NCBI GenBank assembly: GCA_964006375.1
Contig: OZ023269.1
Location: forward strand, 65,158,029-65,222,028
Origin: Tillus elongatus
Lineage: Eukaryota > Arthropoda > Insecta > Coleoptera > Cleridae
DNA: 64,000 bases
Direction: 5' to 3'
The position numbers and the translations under genes are program-made. Below, piece by piece: positions 46,220-57,209 of this stretch. Under the pieces are notes generated by a model that was given only the letters and a program-made list of their open reading frames with translations, had not been told where the DNA came from and searched no databases. The first letter of the stretch is position 1; each line of letters starts with the position of its first letter.

Positions 46220-47665
46220 TAAAAACTGAACGTAAACCCGGATATGGATTCTAGGGGGCCTAGTTTGCGCTCAGTTGAAGAAATCTTTTTAAAATTCTAA
46301 AGTCGCGATTTTTTTGTACGAAAATTAGCTAAAAATTATGGACCGTTAAACCACAAACTACCGCCAAAGCATCAGAGAGAAAATAAGTAGCCTGTTGCAT
46401 ATCAGCCCTTTTTATAAAACTTCGATCCTTTATATCTGTTGATAAAACATAACCAACACTGTTTAGTCCACCAACTCACATTAATAAAATGGTAAAGGAA
46501 TAATTTGCACTTGTATATTAAAATTCCCAAATAACGCAAACAATTTGTCAACTGAAATTGAAAACAGATAAACGCTCTAATAATATACGATAAACGTCAG
46601 TTAGAGCGTGTAATTGACCTCCGCAATGATATCAAATGTTCCAGTGCTAGGTAACGACTCAGACATACTAGATCTCATATACCTATAAACCAGTTTTTTC
46701 CATTGTCAACAAAAAGCGGTGATATTAAAAATAAATGTTTCAAATTTGAATAACTCAATTTTCTGTAAACCTAGAAAGCTGAATTTTGGTACTAGTTAGG
46801 TCTTTTCAAAAGCAACATGTCCACCAAATTTCATCGAAACAAAAACATATAAAAATCGAAACTGATCCCGGATATGGGTTCTAGTGGCCCAAATTGGCGC
46901 TCATTTGAAAACATTTTTGCAGTCTCACCATCGATACCTCTTTATTAGTGATTAAAAAAAAAATTCACTAAAAAGTCATAGACATTTAATGCAAAAAAAT
47001 TTAGTGACTTTTGAATTTTGAAAGATTTCTTCAAATGAGCGCAAACTAGGCCCTATAGAACCCATATCTGGGTTAGTTTCAGTTTTTATCTGTTTTCATA
47101 TATACAGGGTGACGCATTTCTAGGGTAAAGCTCAATATATCCATTATTATACAAAATATGAGAAAAAATTGTATACGTTAATTATACGGTGTCTGGAACT
47201 GCATCTTAAAAAATTATTTTTACAATCACAAGCTGGCCCATAAGTCGCTGATGATACAATTTTTTTCTTAATCAAACACGCCTTATATTATTGCTCATTT
47301 TGCATTTTCCATTCAAAGATAATCCATGTTTGTAAGAAAATAAATTCTGGACTCAGCAAATGCGTTATGGTGGCGATTTTTCATAAAATGTTTCTTTCTA
47401 TAGCTCAATTTACTATTAACCTAAGGTTCGTTGGCCAGGAAACCAGTTTTTTGGGAACATTTTAAGTTTATTTTCCGAAGATTTTTGTACATTTTCAAAC
47501 AATAGAGTTGTTTTGATGAAATATGGTACATTGTTTCTTCTATATAGGTTATACTGTTAACCAAATTTGATGCCAGATTTTATTTTTAAAAAAAGATATA
47601 TTTCCTATTAAAAACATTTTTACAAAAATTCACTACCATAACGCCGTTGCTGCGTCCAGACTTTT
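45631..47665. mobile_element. Palindromic composite of about 2 kb (MITE - arm - core - arm - MITE)
   Basis: Outer units 45637-45932 and 47345-47660 are inverted copies, each bounded by TCTGGACGCAGCAAGTGCGT and its inverse. Inner arms 45960-46290 and about 47020-47330 are also inverted copies, with ACACCCTGTATA-type sequence next to a (TA)n tract (46155-46214) on the left and TATACAGGGTGACG on the right. The central 700 bp has no coding signal. Non-autonomous. Confidence 0.75.
46155..46214. repeat. (TA)n microsatellite in the left arm
   Basis: 30 TA units; the matching place in the right arm (47097-47102) has only CATATATACAGG. Confidence 0.95.
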
Positions 47666-49921
47666 AATTATTATTATTATTAAATACTCATAGTTTTATA
47701 TCACAAGCTGTCAAAAATAACAACGCTATTTAAGTCTGTCATTTTAAAGTTCCATTGGACATTTGTAAAAAAAAATTACGAAAATGTAAATATGAATCGA
47801 TAATCAGATTAATTATTTCCTACCTTTTTTGCACCAAAGTTTGTTTAAATATTTCAATATTTTTCCTAAAAAATTCGTAAAATAATCCCATAATCTGATC
47901 GGTTAATATAATCAAATAAAAAACTGAAAAAATGTGTTAAACTGATCGCTAAATGAATTATGGTATGCGATTATAAATACGTATATTTCCAAAACTATAG
48001 TCTTTAGGTATAGGCGGTATAATACAATAAATAATGTAGGTGGTTGAAACTGAAATGGATATGGTTGTAAATTTTAGATGAGGCAAGTCTTCGTAAAATT
48101 ATGAGTGGTTATTTTAGACATGTCAAAATTACATTGACCTTGTCAAAGTTTGGAAGCTAAATATAAATTGTATATGTGTACAGCAATTGCAAATATAAAA
48201 TTAGACATCTAAATTTTTTTGTGATAATTTTCATAATTTTGATTATGTTACAACGAATTATTTACAGTATATACATATATTATAACTAAGGAAAAACCAT
48301 AATGTGCATGCCTGAGTTAACACTAAGAAATCCTCGGTGTTCCCTTAGTTAGTTAGTACAATGGATGTGAAAACATATGGTGTCCATTTAAAACATTCTC
48401 AGCCTCGCCTTAAAATAAGAAACTCAGAGTCACTGTTTATTGCGATACAAGCTAGGATTAGCCCACGGCATCAAATTCGTTTTAAATAAGCTTTAAAGTG
48501 TATACTGAAGGGTGCGCTGGAATCAGTCTTTCCTGAGTAGCCACAAGTTGGCTTATTACATGTATGCATAAGACCCATAAATGGCAACTCACACAAAAAA
48601 TATGAAACTGCTAAGTATTTCTCAACGAATTGATGAAATCACCTTCTGAATGTTTCTACACGTCCGTGGTGCGATGAAGAATCATAACGCATATACTTTT
48701 TTCGAGGAATGCATATCATTCGGTGATTTTCATCTGTGGCAACCCCAAAAAGTTGCCACAATCTGAGCGGTAGCCACAATAGAGTACTATTCTCACACAC
48801 GTTGTCATAATCATTGCATCACAAACACACACACACACACACACCAGATGGCCTATTTGTTTTCAGTCACACGAAATGCAGGTGTTTCTATTGCATTCCT
48901 TCATTGTTGTTTTTTTTGTTATCCTACCCCGTCTATCTGTCTGTATAAGCCAGGCGTTCTCTCTGTGTTTTTAACACCAGACAACCCCACTTGACATGTT
49001 ATTCTTTTTAAAATGTGTAGATAAGATACTCAATCTGCCTCGAGACGTGCATCTCCGCCTGGGCCTAGAAATTTGACCTTTTACATACAATGCGTGAGAA
49101 GGTTGTTTTTTTTTTACAATATGAGACATTAAACAGATATCTCTTATCGAGAATATCCAGATTGGTTATTTTACGCATTGCTTTGTTGTTAACTAAAATC
49201 ACCCTTATAATGCGAGACCACCAAATTGCATCGGGATTAATTCTGCATATTAAAATGCCCCACGGTGGCCTGTCGAATTCTCGAGGTACCCTAACATTTT
49301 TATCATGGGCCGCTGGAAATTTCGGCGACTTATCTCTGACTCTCAGAGCTCACGTCTGTCGGCTTACATAATTATAAAAAATTCGATCGTGCCTGTTGGG
49401 GCGTTTTCATTCATTTATATACCAGGGCCTCCCGACCATAGAACAGAGTTAATAAAAAAAAATATGGACCAGAATTGAATTCACACACACAAAAAAGAAA
49501 ACATCCAAGACAATGACGTACCCATCAAAGGGTTAATTCAGCCTGATTATTAATAGTTTTATTAGCCAATGTCCTCGCCCACTACATGGCCGCCGGAAGT
49601 TTCACAATCCGAGGCTACATAGTCGAGGAGGGTCAAACTTGAGATACCCATACCCACATATATACATGTACTGGCGTCCACGCCTATGCATCCGGTTGAT
49701 ACTAGCTCACTTACTCCGTTATACATGCTTCCCCTTAACAGGTGGCGGGTCAACAGGTGCGCGTCACGACCGGCACTTCAATTCTGCCGCCGTGGCCAAT
49801 TTAGAACCTCTGGCTTCATTGAAAGTCGGACTGCTAGCAGGAAGACTTTCACAGTAAGAGAATAATTTATTGTGCATCCGTCAGGATGTCTCCCTAGTCT
49901 GACAGGGGCTTAACATTTCTG
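47666..49921. other. Unclassified DNA
   Basis: No supported gene over 2.2 kb. Includes a (CA)n tract (48827-48844) next to TTGTCATAATCATTGCATCA, a word that also flanks the giant (CA)n tract at 37120 in inverted form. Frames at 49090-49371 and 49562-49857 lack any family match. Confidence 0.4.
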
Positions 49922-50615
49922 TGGGGAACAGTGGGTTTACTGACTGTCTGCAGGAGTCGCAATGTGTAAGGCATAAGAAAAATAAAAATTTAAATTTAAA
50001 TCAACGAGAAGAGTTATACAGCAGAAGCACACAATCCAGGAATAAACGGGTGCCTGCCCTGCCCTTTGGGACAATACATGGGCTCAAATAATAAGATTTC
50101 CCGGCCATGAATAACCAAATTTATGCCCGTACCATTGGCTGCCCCAGGCATTCCTGTTTATCATTAACACACTGACCACAACAAATGGGTCACCCCACAC
50201 ACATTAATGTAATCTTAACTTAGTGAATATAACAAATGAAACGGACCGCATATGCTAACTTAAATGTAACTTAAATACTAAGGCAACTAGTGGCAAGAAA
50301 TGTCAAACATGTTTCACTAATCACAAATGTACAATAGTTCAACTTACCCTTCTGTCCAAATGCATGACCTTTCGTTACTCAGGTCCCGTCAAATGAAAGC
50401 AAACACCTCTCGGTGTCCTGCTGCCCAGAAAATTTCGATCACTGAACTTCTTTCACTAACACCCTTACAAGAGATTCTGTCAGACGTCCGGCATGGTACC
50501 TGAAGCTCAAGTTCCTAGACATGGGACGTGGTCAGGACGCGTCATGACTGTCCAGTAATCGAGATTTGTTTACGTCCGCGAGTGAAAGCACCGATTCTTC
50601 CCTTAATTTGCCCCA
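49922..50615 (-). repeat. Candidate 3' LTR of the second gypsy element
   Basis: In minus sense it starts TGGGGCAAATTAAGG directly after the purine-rich AAAAGGGGTGGAA and could end at GTTCCCCA (49922), giving 694 bp with TGGGG/CCCCA inverted ends. No partner LTR is available for comparison, so the far end is a guess. Confidence 0.4.
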
Positions 50616-50743
50616 TTCCACCCCTTTTAGCGTACTCCCCTGCAAAAAGTTTTCTTTTCTCTTTTGTTTTTTTTTTGGCACTACGAAGTTTGACCGGACA
50701 CTCATACCCTACAGTGGTCCACCCATTTCTATTGCACCCAGCC

Positions 50744-51091
50744 CTAGCATAGTGTCATAAGAATTTTCCTTACATGTCTTTCTGCTCGCTTCCTCGAGAC
50801 GCGCCGTCCGCGCCTTTGTTTTGTCCGCCGTTTCGCCTGCGGTGCCTCCCTGGCCCTTTTTATTTCGGCACAGCCGAGAACTGCCTTCTCATACAGTCCC
50901 TGGAAGGCGGCATCGAAGGTTTCATCTAGACAGCGATCATCGACTCCCTCTTTCATTATAGCGGTATTTTCCATTTCGGTAACCACCTTGTCTGACTTCG
51001 TGGCTACGGTCACTAAGTCGTTGGCCATCGCTTCGGTGTCGCTGTCGTCACCGAATAAATCTCTGAATTGTTGCACTAGCTTAGTCGTCAT
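50744..51091 (-). CDS. Small extra frame after integrase, arginine-rich C-terminus
   Basis: An intact ATG-started frame of 115 codons placed between integrase and the purine tract, 58 bp after the integrase stop. The N-terminal part is acidic (FGDDSDTEAMANDL), the middle is helical-looking, and the C-terminal end is strongly basic (KRRTKQRRGRRVSRKRAER). I recognise no family. The basic stretch could be a nuclear-localisation or RNA-binding region (inference). It is too short for an Env and has no signal peptide or membrane segment. It is notable for being open while pol is broken; shortness alone could explain that. Confidence 0.5.
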   Translation of the reverse strand: MTTKLVQQFRDLFGDDSDTEAMANDLVTVATKSDKVVTEMENTAIMKEGVDDRCLDETFDAAFQGLYEKAVLGCAEIKRAREAPQAKRRTKQRRGRRVSRKRAERHVRKILMTLC

Positions 51092-51149
51092 CTTACTCTG
51101 TCGTAGACTGAGCGTTACACGGGTACATGCCCTATCTTATAAGAAATCG

Positions 51150-52076
51150 TTATCGCTTAGCATATCTTACCAGATTGCTCGTGTTGAAGCATCCCCTCAG
51201 CGCCGCAGTCCCGCCCGGACTCCTTATCTCATACACATTAGGATGAACCATCTTGGTTACTACAAACGGTCCCTCATACAGCAAGCTGAACTTATGCGTC
51301 TGTCCAGTGGCGGCACACGAGGGCGTATTCGTTTTCAGGAGTGCTAAATCTCCGATTTTAAAAGCTAGTGTTGGTTTCTTCTGCTGCTTCTTTCTTTGTT
51401 CTGACATTCTTTTAAGATGCTCACGTACACGATTATTTATTTCTTGCGCGGATAGTCGATTCTCTGACACCTAGTTCCTCAACTCAGTGTCTAATGATAG
51501 CTCTGGTCTCGGTCCTGTAACAACGTAACTTGGGGGCAGTGACGTACTGGTGTGAGATGCAGAATTGAAACAATTCTCCACATTGGAGATATAACGAGCC
51601 CAAGAAGAATGGCATTCATGGCAATAGGCCCGAAATAATCTGCCTAGCTCTCGCATATACATTTCAGCAGGGTTCGAACTTGGGTGTTGTATCGATGAGA
51701 ACACTGGCTGAATGTCCATTGCCCTCAGAACATCTGTCCAGCGTTGTGACGTGAACTGGGTCCCATGATCTGACAGGATCCGTTCTACCTTCATTACTTG
51801 CATAAGACTGTTTCGCAAGCACTTTAGTGCGGCAGCTGTGGTGGCTCTGTCCAGGGAAAACATTTTGACGAACTTTGAGAAAACATCAACCATGAGGAAA
51901 ATGTACTTAAAACCGCCCTCAGCTGTGGGAAAGGGCCCGAAAAAGTCCACCGCGACTATCTCACCAGCTTTGCTTGCAATGATGGGACGCATTATGCCTT
52001 CAAAGTTTCGATTTCTCCACTTTGTCTTTTGGCACAAGTCACATCCCTTGAGTAGACGTCTCACGTGATTCCTCAT
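51150..52076 (-). pseudogene. Gypsy integrase (second element)
   Basis: Two adjoining frames. 51471-52076: the zinc-finger remnant CDLCQKTK, D in EIVAVDFFGPF (about 51955), D in ILSDHGTQF (about 51770), E in NPAEMYMRELG (about 51665); the DDE triad is complete. 51150-51470: C-terminal domain with FKIGDLALLKTN and YEIRSPGG. A stop separates them near 51471 (TAG after ELRN). One more broken point lies before the zinc finger near 52080. Confidence 0.85.
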
Positions 52077-52154
52077 ATCCTTTCAGTGAAACACCTCACG
52101 CATCACTGTATATACCTTCGATGGACCAAAATGTCCTAGTTCAAAGTGGTAGTG

Positions 52155-52783
52155 CTATACAAGCCTATCACGCAAGTCATGTGGGGTCTCTATCGTGGAA
52201 GTTCCGCGGAACTTATCCCGGAAAAGCAGCACTCTGTCTTCTATTGCATAACAATCTCCAGTGTCATCCTGCTGGATGTCACTATCCTGTTCACTTTCCT
52301 TGGCCAATATTATCTCGTTTATTCCGGTATCCTGCCTCTGCAACTCCCTCAGTCGGCGCAGGTCCCCTAGTAGCAGTGACGTATCATCGACCATAAACGT
52401 GGCAATAGTTACTTGGCCTGTCTGCTGAATATTCTCTGCCTCGGATGCTGGATTCCTCGAAAGACAGTCGGCCACTTTGTTTTTACTACCTTGTATGTGC
52501 TCAACCTTCAAGTCAATTGCTGCAGGAACAATTGCCACCTCAGCATTCTGTCGTTGGTGAACTTACAGTGTTTGAGGAATGTCAGTGCTTTGTGGTCAGT
52601 TCTTACGGTGATTTTGTTGCCCAACAGGTACACCCGACATTTCGGCAATGCATACACAATTGCCAATAACTCCTTTTCCGTGGTTGTGTAATTCAGTTCA
52701 GGCCCCTGAAAGCTCCGACTCAGATATGCCACTACACCAACTTCCCCATTTGGCATAATACGAGCTGTCCGTGTCCAGAACAA
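52155..52783 (-). pseudogene. Gypsy RNase H and linker (second element)
   Basis: 52508-52783 gives VVAYLSRSFQGPELNYTTTE then TDHKALTFLKHCKF. 52155-52538 gives VEHIQGSKNKVADCLSRNP (end of RNase H) and the linker to integrase. A frame change lies near 52520; another, at about 52700-52780, separates it from the FVLDTDSSYYA start of RNase H in the RT frame. Confidence 0.85.
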
Positions 52784-54314
52784 ATTCCTTGGTTAGATCA
52801 GGATGTATGAGCATAACACTCTTCATGAATTTCTCCTTTAACTTCTGAAAGCACATTTCCTCTTCCTTACCCCATGCCCATCTCACTCCTTTCTTGAGCA
52901 AGTGCCTCAAACCACGAGTATGTTCACAGTAGTGTGGACAGAAGCGCCTATAAAACTGACATAGGCCTAGGAAGCCGCGCAATTGCTTTATATTTCTCGG
53001 TACGGGAAACTGCCTAATAGCTACCAATTTTTCCTGGTCCATGCGTATTCCGCCAGGGGTCAGGATGTGGCCAAGGAATGGTACACTCTCCTTAACAAAA
53101 TTTGACTTGTCCAGGTTGACTGTCATTCAGAAGTTTCTGAAAGACTTGAGCCAGGTATGATAGATGGTCGGAAAAGTTTTCGCTGGCAACCAATAAGTCG
53201 TCAATCGCAAAGAGCACACATCCGGCCCGAGTACAATGTCCATGCACCTGCTGAATCCACTTGTAGCTGTCTTAAGTCCAAAAGCCATCACCTTATAAAC
53301 GTATGTGCGACCATTGTATGAGAATGCAGTGCAGGCCCGACTCTCCGGTGTCAGTGGAATCTGCCAGTACGATGACACCAAATCAATGCTCGACAGGTAT
53401 TTGCAGTTATGGAAGCATTGAAGCAACTCTTCAGTTCTAGATGAGGCTTCCATATCAGCCACTATTTTTTCATTGATAGCCCTTGCGTCAAGACATATCC
53501 GGATGTCTCCCGACTTCTTCTTCACGACAGTCATGGGACTACAGTAGGGAGACGCAGCCCTCTCAATCACGCCCATCTCTTCCATTTCGGCCAACTTCTC
53601 TATAATCGGCCTTAAAGTGAATGGCACGGGGTAGCTTTGCCTCATTACGGGCTCATTATCCTTGAGTTTTAGCTGTTGCGTGTAGAGATGCGTTAGTCCG
53701 GGTCTATCTCGGAATGCCTCCGCATATCTAAGCAGTAATTGCTTCAAGAGCTTCTTCTCGGCTTCCGGCAGGTGAGCTGCAGCTGACTTCTCATGGATTA
53801 GTGCCTCTCTGCTCCTAGGTCCAAGGACTTGATACGTTGTAATATCTTTGGATATTAATTGGATGTTCCCTATATTGACAGATGTGTCCCCAGACCTTAC
53901 TGAGACTGGTACACGTACCAAGCCATTCTCACCCTGTATTGTCAACTTGCGCTCCCCCAGTGACAGTATACATTTGTTCGTGACCAGCCAGTCAATTCCT
54001 AGTATCAATGGTCTTACTAGCTCTGGAATGACGAGACAACAGACCTCGTAATTCCTGCCCCCAATTTGCATTGTGAGAAACATCTGGCGGGTTATTCGCC
54101 TTGATTTCTTGCTGAACGCCCCCTGTATTTGTAGTGATTTTAATGAAAGCACAGGTACTTGCTGCATTGTCTTCTGAAGTCGGTCAGCCAATTTATTGGA
54201 GATCGCATTGACCTCCGGTAGTCGAAACGTGTCGGGCTTCAAAATGGATTGGGCAGACACATGTGCCATTGTCAGCTTATCCCTACTTGAACGTAGCGTA
54301 CCGTTCGTATCCAC
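52698..54314 (-). pseudogene. Gypsy protease remnant and reverse transcriptase (second element)
   Basis: 53127-54314: a protease C-terminal half (FLTMQIGGRNYEVCCLVIP, LILGIDWLV) with no visible DTG/DSG active site (the place reads FRLPEVNAIS), then RT fingers (VVKKKSGDIRICLDARAIN), SSIDLVSSYWQIPL with the first catalytic D, and YKVMAFGLKTATSGFSR. After a frame change near 53220 the reading gives FAIDDLLVAS with the DD pair. 52698-53126 continues with FLGHILTPGGIRM and QLRGFLGLCQFYRRF. At least two frameshifts, so no complete RT. Confidence 0.85.
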
Positions 54315-54480
54315 TTATTTACCGGGTCTAAGATCCCCTGATGAAACTTACCCAATCCATTCCAATCCTCCCATCCCATTTTACGCAATATTTCATAGCC
54401 TTTATTGTGAACGGACAGTCTCCTACTCGTAGAGGGGCCTGTGGGCCAGGGCTGTGAGCAAGTCGAAGAAGGTGGCCCAT
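54272..54480 (-). pseudogene. G-patch domain between Gag and protease (second element)
   Basis: Minus-strand frame ends with GYEILRKMGWEDWNGLGKFH then QGILDPV (about 54325-54405). The GYxxLxKMGWxxxxGLGKxxQG pattern is the G-patch motif, a short glycine-rich nucleic-acid-binding module. It is known in some retroviral and retrotransposon polyproteins near the protease. The frame also has PCETCPSC further upstream. It is offset from the protease frame, which implies a frameshift here. Confidence 0.75.
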
Positions 54481-55343
54481 CTAATTCGACTCGTTGGAGT
54501 TTCCCGACGCCGGAGTGAACTCTATCGCATTCAAATGGCGGGAATGGCGATTCTCGGGCACGGAATAGGGCGCAGCTCGGGCAGGTCTCGCATGGTGGAC
54601 CCGCATGTGCTCGTCTCGGTTCAACCTCATCGGGGAATTCTTCCGGAAGTTCACTATGTCTTTTTGACACTTTAAGAACTCAGTCGCCTTGGTTAGAGAT
54701 GCCTGACCCGTTAACGACTGTACCTGCACCGGAAAGTGGCGCATGAGTTGTTCCTTCAAGCTCCCCTCTGGAATTGGGGTGGTGAGAAGCCTAGCCAAAC
54801 TTACATAGTAGGCGAAATGTTCGTTCGTATCAGGTGCCTAAGCTTGTCTTGTTCAAGTGAAGACCAAAACGTATTTAAAAAATCGCGGCGGAAGTCTGCG
54901 TACTCAATCCACTGCGTACTGTATATGTCTGCCCAGTTTCTAGTTGAACCTTCTAAGCACCCCAGTACAATGTCGAGCTTTTGCGACTCGGATGTACGCA
55001 TTTTTGTGAAGTATCGAGACAGATACTCCAATAAGTGAACCGGGTTTGTCTCTCGGGAGCTGGAGAATTTAGGGGGTGGCTCAGGATGCGAGACCACTAT
55101 CTGGGAAGTGGAAATAGATGCTGTGGGACTGCGGTCACTACGGGGAGTACCTCGGAAGTTCTGCGTAATTGCCCCGATTTCATTTCTCGGGGACTCAAAA
55201 CCTTCTCTAAATGATCGAGACTGCTGCTGCTGCTCGAGCGACATTTCAGTAAACGTATTTATGCCTTGCGACAGAATCTCTCGTTGGGCTTCATATGCAA
55301 CCGTTTGTCTTTCTAATATTATGTCAAACATTTCTACCATCAA
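54481..55343 (-). pseudogene. Gag of the second gypsy element
   Basis: 54801-55343 (180 codons): a glutamine-rich helical N-terminus, then PPPKFSSSRETNPVHLLEYL and KLDIVLGCLEGSTRNWADIY, with the capsid-like pattern LxxxLxGxAxxWxxxY. It continues after a frame change as 54481-54798 (GSLKEQLMRHFPVQVQSLTG). No CCHC knuckle seen apart from a CxxC pair in the next frame. Confidence 0.7.
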
Positions 55344-55362
55344 CTGTCAATGATACACATGT

Positions 55363-55795
55363 CGAAGGGAAGCCCATTTTGAGCCATTTTCTCGGTTATG
55401 TTTATCATCGACAGTTGTCAGTAGAGATTGCTTCATTACCATGAAACATTTCGACTTTTCAAAATAATATACTGGATACCGATTGCTATTAGCATCTACA
55501 GTTGTATTTATCATTAGCAATTCGCAACGGAAATTGCTTCATTCACTTTTCACACTCATTTAAGGTCGGAAACTAAAATATAAACAAACACTTCGAAGGG
55601 AAGCCCATTTTAAGCCATTTTCTCGGTTATGTTTATCATCGGTAGTTGTCAGTATAAATTGCTTAATTACCATGAAACATTGCGAGTTTTTAAAATAATA
55701 TACTGGATACCGATTGCAATTAGCATATACAGTTGTATTTATCATCGGCAATTCACAACGGAAATTGCTTCATTGACTTTACTAAAGTGATTCAT
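55363..55795 (-). repeat. Tandem duplication of about 231 bp in the leader of the second gypsy element
   Basis: CGAAGGGAAGCCCATTTT recurs at 55363 and 55594 and the following 190 bp are near-identical (ATACTGGATACCGATTGC, ACAGTTGTATTTATCAT). Same position relative to gag as the 234-bp duplication of the first gypsy element, but unrelated sequence. Confidence 0.9.
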
Positions 55796-56035
55796 TCACC
55801 TCACTGTCCGGGAAATTTGGGTCTTTAACGTGCACAACATCACATGGGCACGAGACCGACGGCTTTACGCCCCCTGGGAAGGGCGGAACATGCAGATTAC
55901 CTTGCTCAATCAGAATGGCACAACCTCTGTTGATGTTACTGATGTAGTTAAAAAGGGAGGAGAGGGGAAATCTGGGATTCAACCCAGTACCATTGGGTCC
56001 AGAGGCCCACATTGTTTCCCCTGGACCACCATGGC
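55795..56035 (-). mobile_element. tRNA-derived SINE with a conserved central core, copy 2
   Basis: Minus strand: CCATGGTGGTCCAGGGGAAA (A box), GGGTTGAATCCCAG (B box), then AACAGAGGTTGTGCCATTCT, TTGAGCAAGGTAATCTGCAT, GGTCTCGTGCCCATGTGATG, CACGTTAAAGACCC. Same order as 27788-28020 and better preserved. Confidence 0.7.
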
Positions 56036-57209
56036 TGAAAATTAACTTTTAACATTTCCGTTTTCCTACTGCTTTCCGCAAAATATGTCAAATAGCGATT
56101 TATGTAGATGACGCCATATTATAATTTATTTACATTATAAAAACATTTGTTCACCCCTTGATTTCCTTCCATATTTAAAATGACCGTTAGTAATACTCAT
56201 CTGGCAACAGTGCACATCGTCCAGCGTCCACTTCTGCGCTCCGATTCCACCCGAATTGTTTGTTTACTAGTGAGGTGTCTACAATACAGGATTACTGTGA
56301 CATTAAAATGGTGAATTTGCAGTTTAACTCCCGAACAATTTGAAAAACATCGACTGCTGCTAGATAAAGTTTGCTATCGTACGGTAACACTAATCTTACC
56401 TTTTGTTCACCTGTATTAACCGAGTTATTGCCTTAGTGCGGCCCTGTCTTACTTCATAGTTCACGGCTCCACTATCTTTCTGTCTCTGTCTCTCACGCTG
56501 TCTTTGCTGTTTGTTCGTTCAATAGCGCTGTCTCTTTTCGCGGTCACGGGACACGATTGTACCGTTCAAACTGCATATGCGGCCGATATTTATATCATAG
56601 CCCCAATAACGTTCTCGCCTTTTGACGCCCATATCTCTGTTCCCTTCACATGTCCAGTAATTGTAGAGGTTCACTATTTTGCTCACTTTTTTGTCTGTTG
56701 CGTTTTTGTTTATGTATAGGGCACTCTCCAGCAAAGCCGCAGTTACACCATTCTGATAAAAAAAGGCCGCGATATATACGCGATCTCTGTAGTTCAGCGG
56801 CACCAGCAGGGTTTTTTGTCGCAACAGCCTTTCTATGTTGTTGGAACAACAGCTGAAGATGTCACATATTTCGTATTAACACTTTACGATATCCCGTTTT
56901 CTAGAATATTCAATTGGCGACGTTTTCGGTTGCTTCCCCTCGTACGCCGTTTCGCTTCCTCCGCGAGGATCTACTTTTCCCTACATTCTTTGTACCCTTA
57001 GTTAGGTCCTGGCTAATTTTCTGCCCATTGGTCAGCGGGTGTAGATATTCCTACGCGCACCGCTGCTTTTCGCTTCTCTCTTTGCTTTGGTCGCTTTTTA
57101 CGCGCTCAGTTCTTAGTTGCGTTTTGCGTTCTATGTTACACAGGGTTCCTTTCGTCTGCTAATATTTTTTATTTTCCTTTGTTCTTGTTTTATTGTCCAG
57201 TTAATCGTT

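Larger units (their letters stand above)
49922..55795 (-). mobile_element. Second Ty3/gypsy element, 5' LTR not found
   Basis: On the minus strand: duplicated leader, gag, G-patch, protease/RT, RNase H, integrase, a small extra frame, purine tract and a candidate 3' LTR. The right end is cut by a SINE at 55795 and no second LTR is seen. GC content is clearly higher than in the first gypsy element. Several frameshifts separate the domains. Confidence 0.85.

Noticed and set aside
49090..49371. 93-codon plus-strand frame
   Set aside because: Starts beside a T-run, shows no domain and no repeat partner; probably chance.
50744..51091. Env gene of the second gypsy element
   Set aside because: No signal peptide, membrane segment, glycosylation pattern or cleavage site; too short for an envelope protein.
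56519..56824. 101-codon minus-strand frame in the Merlin-like left arm
   Set aside because: Open on both strands, no recognisable domain and no start context; left unannotated.
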